Shown here in pieces: positions 53,566 through 63,236 of a stretch of 64,000 nucleotides of DNA (within the stretch, counting starts at the first letter, position 1; each line of letters begins with the position of its first letter). Location of the stretch: contig JAUCZB010000006.1 in assembly GCA_030373325.1 (NCBI GenBank), positions 1 to 64,000 of the forward strand, given 5' to 3'. The notes beneath the pieces were generated by a model. That model had not been told where the DNA came from, ran no database searches, and was given only the letters and a program-made list of their open reading frames with translations. Source of the DNA: Cyanobium sp. CZS25K (GTDB lineage Bacteria; Cyanobacteriota; Cyanobacteriia; PCC-6307; Cyanobiaceae). Made by a program: the position numbers and the translations under genes.

Positions 53566-54609
53566 TCAGGGGGTATCTACACCGATCTGCTCGCCAGGAA
53601 CGTGGCCGAGCTGCTGAATCAGGGCCTGGCCCTCGCTCGGACGACGCCCCGGCAGCTGGGCCTGGCGCAGCAGCACGGGACATCCGCCGGTGGCCAGCAC
53701 CAGTCCTTCCCCCTCCACCAGCTCAAGCACGGTGCCCGGGGCCTCCGCTGGCGACTCCTTGTCCACCTGTTTCCCCCAGCGGGCAGCCAGGGCCGCTCCC
53801 ACGGGACTGAGCTGGTCGGCCAATCGGCTCACCAGGGGTTCGGTGGCCAGCAGCTTCAGCCGCTCCCCCCGCCATGGGCAGAACGCATTCGGGAAAAGCC
53901 CCATCACCCGGCGATGGATGGCCAGGGAGGAGGCCTCCCAGCTCACCAGGGCGTCCTCCTTGGTGAGCAGGCGGGCATGGGTGGCCCCTGCCCCATCCTG
54001 GGGCCGCACCCCCAGACGGGCGAGCCGTTCCAGCTCCGCTCCAGGGCCCGCCGCCGCAATCCTGGGCAAGGCCTCCACCAACAGCTCCCCGGTGAGGCGC
54101 GCCAGGCGCTCACCCAGCTGCTGAGCGTTCTGGAGCAGTGGAATCGGAACGCTGCGCTCCACCAACACCGGACCGGTATCGAGACCCTCCTCCATCGCCA
54201 TGATGCCGACACCGGTTTCGGCATCCCCTTCCAGCAACGCCCACTGGATCGGTGCGGCGCCCCGCCAGCGGGGCAAGAGGGAGCCATGGCCGTTCCAGCA
54301 GCCCAGGGGAGGCTGGGACAGCACGGCCGGCGGCAGGATCTGACCGAACGCCACCACCACCGAAAGGTCCGCCCCCAGGGCGGCCAGCTCCTGCTGGCAG
54401 ACCAGATCAAGGCGAATGCGCTCGGGGCTGAACACCGGCAGACCCAGCTCCAGGGCCCGCTGCTTCACGGCCGAAGCCACCAGGGCCTTGCCCCGGCCCC
54501 GGCGACGGTCGGGCTGGCTGACCACGCCGACAATGTCATGGCCGGCCTGCAGCAAGGCGTCGAGGCTGGCCACGGCGTAGGCCGGGGTGCCCCAGAACAG
54601 GATCCTCAA
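53566..54609 (-). CDS. fmt: Methionyl-tRNA formyltransferase
   Basis: Formylates initiator Met-tRNA using 10-formyl-THF. The 347-residue protein has ILFWGTPAYAVASL, VVSQPDRRRGRG, the catalytic NGHGSLLPRWRGAAPIQWA (Asn and His) and MEEGLDTGPVL (Asp), then the C-terminal OB domain (LVSWEASSLAIHRRVMGLFP). The TTG start at 54609 overlaps the pmbA stop (TTGA), which argues against the longer frame to 54642. Confidence 0.94.
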   Translation of the reverse strand: MRILFWGTPAYAVASLDALLQAGHDIVGVVSQPDRRRGRGKALVASAVKQRALELGLPVFSPERIRLDLVCQQELAALGADLSVVVAFGQILPPAVLSQPPLGCWNGHGSLLPRWRGAAPIQWALLEGDAETGVGIMAMEEGLDTGPVLVERSVPIPLLQNAQQLGERLARLTGELLVEALPRIAAAGPGAELERLARLGVRPQDGAGATHARLLTKEDALVSWEASSLAIHRRVMGLFPNAFCPWRGERLKLLATEPLVSRLADQLSPVGAALAARWGKQVDKESPAEAPGTVLELVEGEGLVLATGGCPVLLRQAQLPGRRPSEGQALIQQLGHVPGEQIGVDTP

Positions 54610-56003
54610 GCGTCGCCGGTGATCGAGAGCCCCTCCACCCACACGTGGGGGCAGAGGCCGTCCGGGGTCACCTTCGCCGGGCCCTCGAAACCGAGGATGG
54701 CCTTGAGCAGGGTGCGGATGTCACCGGCCACGGTGGCCGCTTCGATCGAGCGGGGGATGCCGTCCTGCACCAGCCAGCCGTCGAAGGGAAGGGAAAAGGA
54801 GCCCTGACTGGCCTTGACGCCGGCATGGAGGGCCGAGAGGGAATCGATCACCACCAGGCCGCGGTCGTCGCCGCAGGAGCCGGCAGCGAAACGATCCAGG
54901 CCGGAGGCACCACCGCTGCTGCCGGGGGTGGGTCCGATCTCGAACCAGTCGGGACCCACCGAGACCTTGGCCCCCATGCCCGCATGGCCGGAGGGGGCCA
55001 CGCCGAAGGCCCGGGCCGTGGCCTCCGAGTGGAGGAAATGGCGCAGCACACCCCCCTCCAGCAGCGACAGGCGACGGGTAGGGGTGCCTTCCCCGTCAAA
55101 AGCGGCCGCACCCACATTGGCCGGATGCAGGCCGTTGTCGTGCAGGGACAGGAAAGGGACGGCCAGCTGCTCGCCCAGGGACTCACGCCGGCTGAGGCTG
55201 ACGCCATCGAGCACGGCGCGGGCGTTGAACAGGCTGCTGAAGGCGCCGATCAGATCGAGGAACGCCTCCGGACTGAACACGCAGGTGTAGCGGCCGGTGG
55301 CGATGGGGGCGTAATCGAGGTGGGCGATGGTGCGCTCCGCCGCCTCCTGCACACAGCCGGCCACATCAAGGTCGGCGGCGCCGTAGGCCAGCCGCACCGC
55401 GCCGCTGCTGCGGGGCTTGCGGCCTGTCTCCTCGGCCCGGGCATAGAGATAGAGGGAGGCGGTGCTGAGCCGCTGCTGGCGGCAGGCACCGTCGCTGTTG
55501 ATGTAGAGCCGGTCGCTGCTGCGCTGGGCCAGGCCGTTGTAGGGGACCGTGCCGATGGCCGGATGGCGGCCGAGCAGGTCGCGCTCTGCATCCCGCAGGG
55601 TGTCGAGCAGGGTGAGGATGCTCAGCGGTGTGCTGAGGGGCTGCTCCAGCACCGGCAGCGGAGCGGTGGCCAGGGGGGAGAAATCAGGGATCTCATCGAC
55701 GTTGCCGTAGGAGCTGGCATCGCGGGCGCCGGCCAGGGCCCGGGCCAGGCCGGCATCGGAGAGGTCGGAGGTGCTGGTGATGCCCACCAGGCCGTCGTCG
55801 TTCCAGACCCTCAGGGTGATGGCGCTGCGCTGGGCGCCCTTCATCTGCTTGGCTTCGCCCCGGTCGACCTGAACGGAGGTATCGGTGCTGCAGGAGGCGC
55901 CCAGGTCCCATCGCCTGACGCCCTCGGCGAGGGCCAGGCTGGCGAGCCGTTGGCGCAGCACCTCGGCGTCGAGGCTGGCGGTGAGAGATTCGGTGGTCTC
56001 CAT
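54606..56003 (-). CDS. pmbA: TldE/PmbA-type metalloprotease subunit
   Basis: A 465-residue partner of TldD. It lacks the HExxxH motif, as expected for the inactive subunit, but has the family fold (DLGASCSTDTSVQVDRGEAK near the N-terminus, FSSLFNARAVLDGVSLSRRE, GEGTPTRRLSLLEGGVL). TldD/TldE degrades unfolded peptides and trims some ribosomal peptides. It starts two bases after the tldD stop, and its own stop overlaps fmt, giving a three-gene operon. Confidence 0.93.
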   Translation of the reverse strand: METTESLTASLDAEVLRQRLASLALAEGVRRWDLGASCSTDTSVQVDRGEAKQMKGAQRSAITLRVWNDDGLVGITSTSDLSDAGLARALAGARDASSYGNVDEIPDFSPLATAPLPVLEQPLSTPLSILTLLDTLRDAERDLLGRHPAIGTVPYNGLAQRSSDRLYINSDGACRQQRLSTASLYLYARAEETGRKPRSSGAVRLAYGAADLDVAGCVQEAAERTIAHLDYAPIATGRYTCVFSPEAFLDLIGAFSSLFNARAVLDGVSLSRRESLGEQLAVPFLSLHDNGLHPANVGAAAFDGEGTPTRRLSLLEGGVLRHFLHSEATARAFGVAPSGHAGMGAKVSVGPDWFEIGPTPGSSGGASGLDRFAAGSCGDDRGLVVIDSLSALHAGVKASQGSFSLPFDGWLVQDGIPRSIEAATVAGDIRTLLKAILGFEGPAKVTPDGLCPHVWVEGLSITGDA

Positions 56004-56005
56004 GC

Positions 56006-57466
56006 TCAGCGTCCTCCCACGGTGATCGTGTCGACCTTGATATGCGGCTGGCCCACGGTGACGAAGATGCTGCCACTGACCGAGCCGCAGAAACCGGCGG
56101 CGAGCTCGAGGTCGTTGGCGCACATCGAAATCCTGGGCATCACCTCCTTGGCATCACCGATCAGGGTGGCGCCTTTCACCGGCTTGGTGAGGACGCCGTT
56201 GTCGATCAGGTAGCCCTCCTCAACTGCGAAGTTGAACTGGCCGGTGGGGCCGACGCTGCCGCCGCCCATCGACTTGCAGTAAAGCCCACGATCGACGGAG
56301 GCGATCAGCTGCTCCGGGGTGTGGGGGCCCGCGGCGATGTAGGTGTTGCGCATGCGGCTGGCGGCGGCGAAGGCATGGCTCTGGCGCCGGCCGCTGCCGG
56401 TGCGGGGATGGCCGGTGCGCCGCTCCCCTGCCCGATCGCTGAGGAAACGCTGGAGGATGCCGTTCTCGATCAGCACGGTGCGCTGGGGCTCCATGCCCTC
56501 GTCGTCCATCGCCAGGGAGCCGAAAGCGCCGGAGGTGAGGCCCTCGTCGATCGCGGTGACGGCCTCGTGGGCGATCGGCTCACCCACCATCTCGGCGAAG
56601 GGGGTGGTGGCCCGCTCCACCTGGGTGGTTTCCAGCAGGTGGCCGCAGGCCTCGTGGAAGATCACACCGCCGAAACGGTTGGCCAGCACGACGGGGAACT
56701 GGCCGGCCTCGACATAGTCGGCACGCAGCATGGTGCCGGCGCTGGAACAGACGTCGATGGCGGCGGCCTCCACATCCCACTGACGCAGATCCTCGGGGCT
56801 GTCGGAGGTGCCGTAGCGCCTCCCCAGGCTGGCCCGGTGGTCACCGTCGGCGGCCAGCACGTTGAGACCCACCGACTGGTGCAGGCGCACGTCACGGGCG
56901 AAGGTGCCATCGCTGGCGGCCACCAGCACCTCCTGCCAATCGCGGGCGTAGCTGCCCCGGCGCACCTGCAGGTGCTGGCCATGGGCCTGCAGCCGGTCGG
57001 TGCCCTCCAGCAGCCGGCCCGTGGCTTCGGCCAGGGAAGGACAGGCCTGCAGCCAGCCTTCCTTGCTGGCGGCGAAGTCCCGCAGCGAGGGCAGGCCGTC
57101 GAAGCCGACGCCGGAGCGCACCGGCAGCACCAGCCCCAACATGCCGAGGGCCTGCTCCAGGGCAGCCCGCAGGCCGGCGGCGCTCAGATCGTTGGTGGAC
57201 ACGAAGCCGTCCCGCTCGCCCAGGAAGACCCGCAATCCGGCTCCGGCACCGAAGGCGGGACTGACACTGGTGATGCTGTCCTGCTCGGCGAGCAGGCCGA
57301 GATGGTCGGAGCGCTCCAGGAACACCTCGACAAGATCGGCCCCAGCCGATCGGCCACCGGCCAGAAGAGGTTCCAAGACGGTCCTCCAGGCCGGATCACC
57401 GAGGGCCACAGGGGATGAGGACCGCTCGGTGGCGGCAAGGGCGCCGGTGGGAGGGGAGACGACCAA
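56006..57466 (-). CDS. tldD: TldD metalloprotease catalytic subunit
   Basis: A 486-residue zinc peptidase. [18 protein letters not shown] contains HExxxH, and a downstream Cys in the C-terminal half ([20 protein letters not shown]) completes the usual ligand set. Also visible: [19 protein letters not shown] and [20 protein letters not shown]. It forms a heterodimer with the adjacent TldE/PmbA. The first about 25 residues may be extra. Confidence 0.94.
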   Translation of the reverse strand: MVVSPPTGALAATERSSSPVALGDPAWRTVLEPLLAGGRSAGADLVEVFLERSDHLGLLAEQDSITSVSPAFGAGAGLRVFLGERDGFVSTNDLSAAGLRAALEQALGMLGLVLPVRSGVGFDGLPSLRDFAASKEGWLQACPSLAEATGRLLEGTDRLQAHGQHLQVRRGSYARDWQEVLVAASDGTFARDVRLHQSVGLNVLAADGDHRASLGRRYGTSDSPEDLRQWDVEAAAIDVCSSAGTMLRADYVEAGQFPVVLANRFGGVIFHEACGHLLETTQVERATTPFAEMVGEPIAHEAVTAIDEGLTSGAFGSLAMDDEGMEPQRTVLIENGILQRFLSDRAGERRTGHPRTGSGRRQSHAFAAASRMRNTYIAAGPHTPEQLIASVDRGLYCKSMGGGSVGPTGQFNFAVEEGYLIDNGVLTKPVKGATLIGDAKEVMPRISMCANDLELAAGFCGSVSGSIFVTVGQPHIKVDTITVGGR

Positions 57467-57505
57467 GCAGCGAAAGAAGAACTGGGCCGATTCTGGCGGG
57501 TCGGC

Positions 57506-58597
57506 TCAGCGCACGGCGGGCTGGAAGCGCTCGCTGCGGATGGGAGCCATCAGAAACAGGCGCGCCATCTGAACACCGTTGCCGATCCAGTGGGGAAGCT
57601 TGCGCAGGGTCCGCATAGGAGCGGAGGCGCCGGATCGGTCGGCCTCGGCCAGAGCCGCGTTGTTCTGCACCAGCTTCTCCAGCCGCACATAGAAGTCGGG
57701 GTGCTCCACATTGAGCACCACGGGGAACACGCGGGCGGAGGTTTCGTTGGTCTTGGCGATCACGTACTTGTCGTAGCTGCGGGCATCGAGCCCCAGGGCT
57801 TCGTAGAACTCCTTGCGGGCCACATCCCGCACGTACATGGTGGCGAAGACTGCCAGCAGGAAGAAGCGGCACCAGAGGCGAGCCGTGAAACCTCGCACGG
57901 TGTCAGGCTGGGCCTTCATCAGGGCATCGAAGAAATCGCCATGGCGATTCTCGTCCTGGCACCAGTTCTCGAAGAAATTGAAGATCGGGAAGATCTTGCT
58001 TTCGGGGTGCTGCTCCAGATGGCGGTAGATGGCGATGTAGCGCCAGTAGCCGATTTTCTCGGAGAGGTAGGTGGCGTAGAAGATGAACTTGGGCTTGAAG
58101 TGGGTGTAGGCCTTGGTGGCCGTCAGGAAGCCCAGATCGAGCTGCAGGCCGAAATCAGCCATGGCCTTGTTGAGGAAACCGGCATGGCGGGCCTCATCGC
58201 GGGCCATGTGGGCAAAGCACTCGGCCAGCAGGGGGTTGCGCTCCTTGATGCGGCGGCTGAGTTCCTTGTAGAGCAGGAAACCGGAGAACTCGGAGGTGCA
58301 GCTCTGCTCGAGAAACTCGACGAACACCCGGCGGGTTTCGGGGTCGAGCTTGTCGGCGGCACCTTCGAACTGGCCGTCGCGGACGAAGTGGTGGCGGTTG
58401 TAATCCTTGCGGAACTCCTCGCAGATAGCTTCCAGCTCCACCTCATTGGGCCGCAGATCCATCGCCGCCATGGCGTCGAAATCCGTGGTGTAGAAGCGGG
58501 GTGTGAGGATCGTGTCCTTCACCGGGTCCTTGATGGCCGGGGCATCAGGGGTGCCCACCCGTGGGGCGGTGGGGGCTTGGGTGGCGGGAGGCACCAT
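57506..58597 (-). CDS. acsF: Mg-protoporphyrin IX monomethyl ester (oxidative) cyclase
   Basis: Oxygen-dependent di-iron enzyme that forms the isocyclic ring of chlorophyll. The 363-residue protein has the two iron-binding motifs [10 protein letters not shown] and [10 protein letters not shown] (ExxH each) with upstream Glu residues in [19 protein letters not shown]. Length matches cyanobacterial AcsF. It identifies the host as a photosynthetic aerobe. It lies just downstream of DUF2996 on the same strand, as other cyanobacteria may also show. Confidence 0.96.
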   Translation of the reverse strand: MVPPATQAPTAPRVGTPDAPAIKDPVKDTILTPRFYTTDFDAMAAMDLRPNEVELEAICEEFRKDYNRHHFVRDGQFEGAADKLDPETRRVFVEFLEQSCTSEFSGFLLYKELSRRIKERNPLLAECFAHMARDEARHAGFLNKAMADFGLQLDLGFLTATKAYTHFKPKFIFYATYLSEKIGYWRYIAIYRHLEQHPESKIFPIFNFFENWCQDENRHGDFFDALMKAQPDTVRGFTARLWCRFFLLAVFATMYVRDVARKEFYEALGLDARSYDKYVIAKTNETSARVFPVVLNVEHPDFYVRLEKLVQNNAALAEADRSGASAPMRTLRKLPHWIGNGVQMARLFLMAPIRSERFQPAVR

Positions 58598-58701
58598 CGC
58601 GCTGGACGTTCAGAGAGCTCAAAGGCCATCGTAGGCATCAATCCTCGCCATCGGCCCGGATGTGAAGCCGCGGATGTGAAGCCGGCGAAGGGTTCGGCGG
58701 C

Positions 58702-59145
58702 TCAGTTGGGGCCGAGCCACTTCTGGCCGTTGAGCCGCTGCACCACCCGCGACACCAGCAGGGGCAGGGTCATCTTCTTCTCATCGATCAGGAACGACTC
58801 CAGCAGGCTGGGGCTGCCCGCGCCCTCTGCGAGGGCAATGGTCTTGGCGGAGCTGATGTCGGGGCGGGTGAAGCAGAGCCAGAAGCGTCGCTCGCCGGGG
58901 AGTTGGCCGCGAACCATCCAGCATTCCGCCCCCACCACCGGCATGGCGCCCTGCTCGAACACCAGCTCGGGAGCGGGACCGCCGTAGGCCTCGATCTCCT
59001 TGCTCAGGGCCGGCAGCAGCAGCTCCGGCACAAAGGACGCGAAAGGCTGCTCTTCCGGGGCGGGGGGTTTGGCCTTCGGGGGAGCGGCCTTCGTCTCCGG
59101 CGGGGTGGCGACAGGGTCGGGGGTGTTGCTGGGGGTCTCGGTCAC
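58702..59145 (-). CDS. DUF2996 family protein
   Basis: A 147-residue protein. A Pro/Ala/Lys-rich N-terminal arm (about 1-40) precedes a conserved domain ending LLESFLIDEKKMTLPLLVSR, then QRLNGQKWLGPN, typical of the cyanobacterial DUF2996 family. Function unknown. The GTG at 59145 gives a start VTETPSNT; an ATG at 59226 would overlap the next gene's 3' end. Confidence 0.85.
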   Translation of the reverse strand: MTETPSNTPDPVATPPETKAAPPKAKPPAPEEQPFASFVPELLLPALSKEIEAYGGPAPELVFEQGAMPVVGAECWMVRGQLPGERRFWLCFTRPDISSAKTIALAEGAGSPSLLESFLIDEKKMTLPLLVSRVVQRLNGQKWLGPN

Positions 59146-59222
59146 CGGTGCGATCCCTGGGCGCGATGGTGACGGAACTTTAGGCAGCGCCCTCCGGGAA
59201 CAGGTGTCCGCGGCGACGGGGC

Positions 59223-59756
59223 TCACCAGTCGTCGCCTTCACTCTCGCCCCAGTCCCCTTCAGCCGTGGCCACAGCCTGACGCGAAGCCGTCGACGGTTC
59301 GGGACGGAACGGGGTGGCGGCGCCGGTCTGGGGACGGTGCAGGACCCGGTAGGGCACAGAGACGGTGGGGGACGGCTCCCCGGGGGGGCGGCTGGGGCCG
59401 GCGGCGGCGCTGGGAGCAGGAGGCGCGGCGTTGGCTGAGGAAGGGGTGGCTGCAGCAGCCGCGGATCGGCCACCGGTCCAAGGGGGTGCCCAGGCTTCGC
59501 TTTCCCACACCTCGCGGCGGCGGACGCTGCTCCGCAGCGGCCCTCGCCCACCCTGGCGCAGTGCCAGGGCCGTGGCGCTGGCACTCAGGGCCGCGCCACC
59601 ACCGGCGGCCATGGCCATCCACAGACCGATCGGCAGGGAAGGGGACTGCCAGGTGAGCAGCCGCAGGGCCAGGGAGGGGCTGGGGTTGAGGGCCGCCACC
59701 AGGAGTGTCACCAGCAGCGGCGACAGCAGGGGCAGCAGCAGCAGGCGGTGCAACAC
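59223..59756 (-). CDS. Membrane protein with Ala/Pro-rich tail, unknown function
   Basis: A 177-residue protein with two N-terminal helices (about 3-25 and 42-66), the second containing LWMAMAAGGGAALSASATAL, followed by a disordered Ala/Pro/Ser region and a short C-terminal segment (VPYRVLHRP, EGDWGES). The two-helix head resembles LapA/DUF1049-type cyanobacterial proteins, but that is tentative. It is 11 bp downstream of ubiX. Confidence 0.7.
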   Translation of the reverse strand: MLHRLLLLPLLSPLLVTLLVAALNPSPSLALRLLTWQSPSLPIGLWMAMAAGGGAALSASATALALRQGGRGPLRSSVRRREVWESEAWAPPWTGGRSAAAAATPSSANAAPPAPSAAAGPSRPPGEPSPTVSVPYRVLHRPQTGAATPFRPEPSTASRQAVATAEGDWGESEGDDW

Positions 59757-59767
59757 GGTCCGGAGCG

Positions 59768-60421
59768 TCAGGGAGTGGGGACTTCGTCCGGTGCGGACCG
59801 GGCCGCCACAGGCCCCTGCCAGCGCCGCAGGGAACCCAGCTGAAGGCCGAGGGTGTCGAAGACGCGGATCACCAGGAAGTCCACCATCTCATCGATCGTG
59901 GTGGGCTGGTGATACCAGGCAGGCACCGGGGGGGCGATGCGGGCGCCGGCTTCGGCCAGGCGGGTGAGATTGCGCAGATGGACCAGGTTCCAGGGGAGCT
60001 CGCGCGGGGCGATCACCAGCGGCCACCCTTCCTTGAGATGGACGTCCGCCGCCCGTTCGATCAGATCCAGGGCCACACCGGAGGCGATCCGCCCCACGGT
60101 CCCCATGCTCGCCGGCAGGATGACCATGCCGCGGGTGCGGTAGCTGCCGCTGGCGATCGCGGCGGCCTGATCGTTCCAGCGATGGCAGTGGAGCCGGCCG
60201 GAACGGCATCCCGTGCGCTCGCGCCAGAACCGCTCCTGGGCATCGGGCTCCGACGGCACCCGCAGGCCCATCTCCGCCTGCCAGACCCCGATCGCGCCCC
60301 GGCTGGTGACCATTTCGACCGGCAGGTCGTCTTCGAGAAGCAACTGCAGCGCCCGCTCAGCCAGGGGCTGGGCGGAGGCACCGGACACCGCCAGCACCAC
60401 GGGAAGCGAGGACGGTGCCAT
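59768..60421 (-). CDS. ubiX: Flavin prenyltransferase
   Basis: Makes prenylated FMN, the cofactor of UbiD-type decarboxylases (used in plastoquinone-like quinone synthesis). The 217-residue protein has VVLAVSGASAQPLAERAL, TSRGAIGVW, ILPASMGTVGRIASG (flavin contact), ERAADVHLKEGWPLVIAPRE and NLTRLAEAGARI. The ATG at 60421 follows the RNB gene stop by 7 bp. Confidence 0.94.
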   Translation of the reverse strand: MAPSSLPVVLAVSGASAQPLAERALQLLLEDDLPVEMVTSRGAIGVWQAEMGLRVPSEPDAQERFWRERTGCRSGRLHCHRWNDQAAAIASGSYRTRGMVILPASMGTVGRIASGVALDLIERAADVHLKEGWPLVIAPRELPWNLVHLRNLTRLAEAGARIAPPVPAWYHQPTTIDEMVDFLVIRVFDTLGLQLGSLRRWQGPVAARSAPDEVPTP

Positions 60422-60428
60422 CCGTTGC

Positions 60429-62729
60429 TCAGCCTTCGCTTGTCGAGAGGGCGGGAGCTTCGCCGTCGGCGGCTTCGCTGGCGTCGTCCTCGCCCGCCTG
60501 ATCGAAGCCCTCGGGCTGCAGCACCGCCAGGTCGATCTGATGCCGCAGGGCGTCGACCTTCTGAATCTCCACGTCAACCCCGTCCCCCACCATGTAGGTG
60601 CGACGGAATTTGCGGCCCACCAGGCGGTTCTGTCGGGAGCGGTATTCGTACCAGTCGTCCTTGAGGGAGCTGACGTGCACCAGACCCTCCACCTGGGAGG
60701 GGGGCACCTCCACGAAGAAGCCATAGCTCTGCACCCCGCTGATCACGCCGGGCAGGGTCTGGCCCACCAGGGGCTCGGTGTGGCGGGCCTGGGCCAGGGC
60801 GAGGGCATCGGCCTGCAGTTCCTGGAGGAAGCGGCTGCGGCCGTTGAGGCGCTGGGCCAGACCGTGCTCGAGGCCCTGCTGGTACGGGGCCAGCTGTCCG
60901 GCGGTCAGCAGCGGCCAGTCGGTGCTGCCATGGCAGGCGTCGCTGGCCAGGTCGGTGCTGATCTTGTGGCGCACACTGGGCCGGTCCTTGCCGTCGACCA
61001 GCAGGCTGACCAGAAGCTGCTGGTTCCAGAGGTCGGCGTAATGCAGGCTCGGGCAGCACCAGGGCGCCACGGCGATCTCCTCACCGGCCACCGCATGGGC
61101 GCCGGCTTCGGCCGCCAGCTGCACCGGCCTGAGGGCATCACGCAGCTGCTGCTGGAGGGGCCGTCCCCGGTCGGTGGCGGCGAAGACGGCGGCGAGTTCG
61201 GCGGCGCTGGCATTGCCATCGGCACTGAGCTCCATGGGGATGTCCAGGGACAGGGCCGCCTTGGCGACATCGTTGATTTCCGTGGCTTCAGGGGCCGGAT
61301 TGAGGGCGAACAGGGCGGGCAGTTCCAGGGCCAGCAGATGGCGGCCGAGGGCGCGGTGGGCCACCAGCACCGCTTCCCGCAGGATCGCCAGCGGATCGTG
61401 GGCCGGCAGCTCCACCAGCCAGCCCTGCTGGGCCGCGTCCGGCGTCGGCACCCGAAGGTCGCCAAGGCTGTCGATCGCGGGCATGGGCAGATCGAGATCG
61501 ATCGAGCCCGCCGCAAGCCGCCGCTGGCGCAGCAGGCCGCTCAGCTGGACCAGCTGCTCCAGCAGCGGCAGGTGATCCTTGAGCGCCTTGAGCGGAGCTG
61601 GAATGGTGCGGGCCTTGGGCTTGCGCTCGGCCAGCGCCTGCATGGTGGCCGGGTCGACCCGGGCATCGGGTGTGACCTGGCTCAGGCTGAAGCGGAAGTG
61701 CTCGAGGGATCCCTCCGCATCCAGCTCAAGGGCCACCGAGACGGCCGCCTGGCTGACACCGGGTTGAAAGCCACAGGCCTTGGCCAGGGCCGGGGGCAGC
61801 AGGGGCAGCCAGCGGCGGCCGAGACAGATGGCCTCGCCCTGCTCCCGCAGCCAGGTGTCGAGGCTGTTGCCCATGCCGATCCGTTCGGCCACGGCGGGGC
61901 TGTGCACCCACAGCCGCCAGCCCCCATCCCGCTCCTCCAGGGACACGGCCGGGAGGCCGGGGGCCTCAGCGCTCTCCCAGGCTTCCAGAAGCAGGGTCGG
62001 CAGCGCGGTCAGATCGGCACGGCCCTTGGCGAGCGGCTGCTTGAGGGTCGTCCGGGGGCAGGCCGGCCTTTCCTGCAGACGATGCTTGGCCAGCAGCAGA
62101 TCGGTGTCGGCCGCTTCGCCACCATGCACCGGCAGGCTGCGGGCAACATGGCCGGCCGGGCCGAACTGGGCCACGGGGAAGCGGTCGATCTTCACCTCCA
62201 CCACCGCCTCCTCGGCGGGCTCCAGGTGAACCGCATCCGCATCCGGCAAGGCCACCGCGGTCAGCAGCCTGTCGTCGAGGGGAACGGCGACGAGCTGGCC
62301 GTCCTGCCGTTCCACCTGGGCCAGCAGGCTGGGGGTATGGCGTTCGAGGATGCACTGGACCCCGCCCTCCGGCGAGCGGCGACGGCCCCCTTCACGGGTG
62401 ATCTTGACCAGGACCCGATCACCGTTCCAGGCATGGTTGAGCTGGTGGTCACGGATGTAGATGTCCTCGCCGCCGTCTTCCCTGAGCGCAAAACAGAAAC
62501 CCTTGCTCGAGCAGCGCAGGCGGGCCGGGATCAGCTCCGGGGTCTGGCAGGCGCGAAGGCCTTCCGCGTCCTCCTCGACCACCCCGAGGCGGAGCAGGGC
62601 ATCCAGGCCGATGCGCAGTTGCTGCTTGCAGGATTTGGTGGTCAGGCCCAGTGACTTCTCCAGTTTGGCGAGGGCCACCGCATCGGTCGTGGAGAGGTGG
62701 TCGAGCAGATCGGCGACCGTGAACTTCAT
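60429..62729 (-). CDS. RNB-domain protein (RNase II/R family), likely catalytically inactive
   Basis: A 766-residue RNase R-like protein. An N-terminal winged-helix region (about 1-60) and cold-shock-like RNA-binding segments precede an RNB domain (about 275-600) and a C-terminal S1 domain (VGQTLPGVISGVQSYGFFVEVPP). The position that normally carries the catalytic aspartate cluster (DARDxDDA before a DGWRL-like strand) reads WESAEAPGLPAVSLEERDGGW, with no aspartate. Other RNB landmarks such as RRWLPLLPPALA and RLGVHI-like WRLWVHS are kept. It may bind RNA without cutting it. The start is ATG at 62729. Confidence 0.88.
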   Translation of the reverse strand: MKFTVADLLDHLSTTDAVALAKLEKSLGLTTKSCKQQLRIGLDALLRLGVVEEDAEGLRACQTPELIPARLRCSSKGFCFALREDGGEDIYIRDHQLNHAWNGDRVLVKITREGGRRRSPEGGVQCILERHTPSLLAQVERQDGQLVAVPLDDRLLTAVALPDADAVHLEPAEEAVVEVKIDRFPVAQFGPAGHVARSLPVHGGEAADTDLLLAKHRLQERPACPRTTLKQPLAKGRADLTALPTLLLEAWESAEAPGLPAVSLEERDGGWRLWVHSPAVAERIGMGNSLDTWLREQGEAICLGRRWLPLLPPALAKACGFQPGVSQAAVSVALELDAEGSLEHFRFSLSQVTPDARVDPATMQALAERKPKARTIPAPLKALKDHLPLLEQLVQLSGLLRQRRLAAGSIDLDLPMPAIDSLGDLRVPTPDAAQQGWLVELPAHDPLAILREAVLVAHRALGRHLLALELPALFALNPAPEATEINDVAKAALSLDIPMELSADGNASAAELAAVFAATDRGRPLQQQLRDALRPVQLAAEAGAHAVAGEEIAVAPWCCPSLHYADLWNQQLLVSLLVDGKDRPSVRHKISTDLASDACHGSTDWPLLTAGQLAPYQQGLEHGLAQRLNGRSRFLQELQADALALAQARHTEPLVGQTLPGVISGVQSYGFFVEVPPSQVEGLVHVSSLKDDWYEYRSRQNRLVGRKFRRTYMVGDGVDVEIQKVDALRHQIDLAVLQPEGFDQAGEDDASEAADGEAPALSTSEG

Positions 62730-62873
62730 CGGATGGGGAATACGCGGAGGATGGCACTGCCTGTGCAGCGCTGGGGCCAGGGTGGTCCGGAGCGCCAGGG
62801 GGGTCGCCGGCCTCGGTGGACAGGGGATGGCCCGGGGAGCGCACGCCGTCACGGCGTACGTCATCCAGGGACT

Positions 62874-63218
62874 CTAAGGAGCGGGGGTGTCGGGGGTCGC
62901 CGTGGTGGCCTCAGCGGGGGCTCCAGCAGGGGGTTCCGTGGCCTCGGCCCTGGAACGCAGGATCAGACGGGTGCCGATGATCAGGAAACCGGCGGCGGCG
63001 GCCAGCTGCAGTCCATCGGTGGGGATCACGCTGGAGAGGGAGCCACCCGCCGCTGCCCCCACCAGGCTGGCCAGCACCAGGGCGAAGGCACTACCGGCGA
63101 AGACGGCCCCGGGTCGGTTGGAGGTGCCGCTGATGCTGACGATGGCCAGCTGGGTCTTGTCGCCGAGCTCCGCCAGGAAGACGGTGGCGAAGGTGGAGGC
63201 GAGCAGGGCGAACGGCAT
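62874..63218 (-). CDS. Half-size Gdt1/UPF0016 cation transporter, subunit 1
   Basis: A 114-residue protein with three helices and the signature AELGDKTQLA (about 16-25). Half-size members pair to form the six-helix Mn2+/Ca2+ exporter; the Synechocystis homologue (Mnx) protects against excess manganese. The C-terminal 25 residues are an Ala/Pro/Thr tail. The sister subunit is encoded 18 bp upstream. Confidence 0.93.
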   Translation of the reverse strand: MPFALLASTFATVFLAELGDKTQLAIVSISGTSNRPGAVFAGSAFALVLASLVGAAAGGSLSSVIPTDGLQLAAAAGFLIIGTRLILRSRAEATEPPAGAPAEATTATPDTPAP

Positions 63219-63236
63219 GGCGGACGGGCGGCGGTC

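Noticed and set aside
62730-62873. Ribosomal protein genes (rpmG/rpsR) expected upstream of the RNB gene
   Set aside because: I looked for them because they neighbour this gene in some picocyanobacteria; none is encoded in this spacer.
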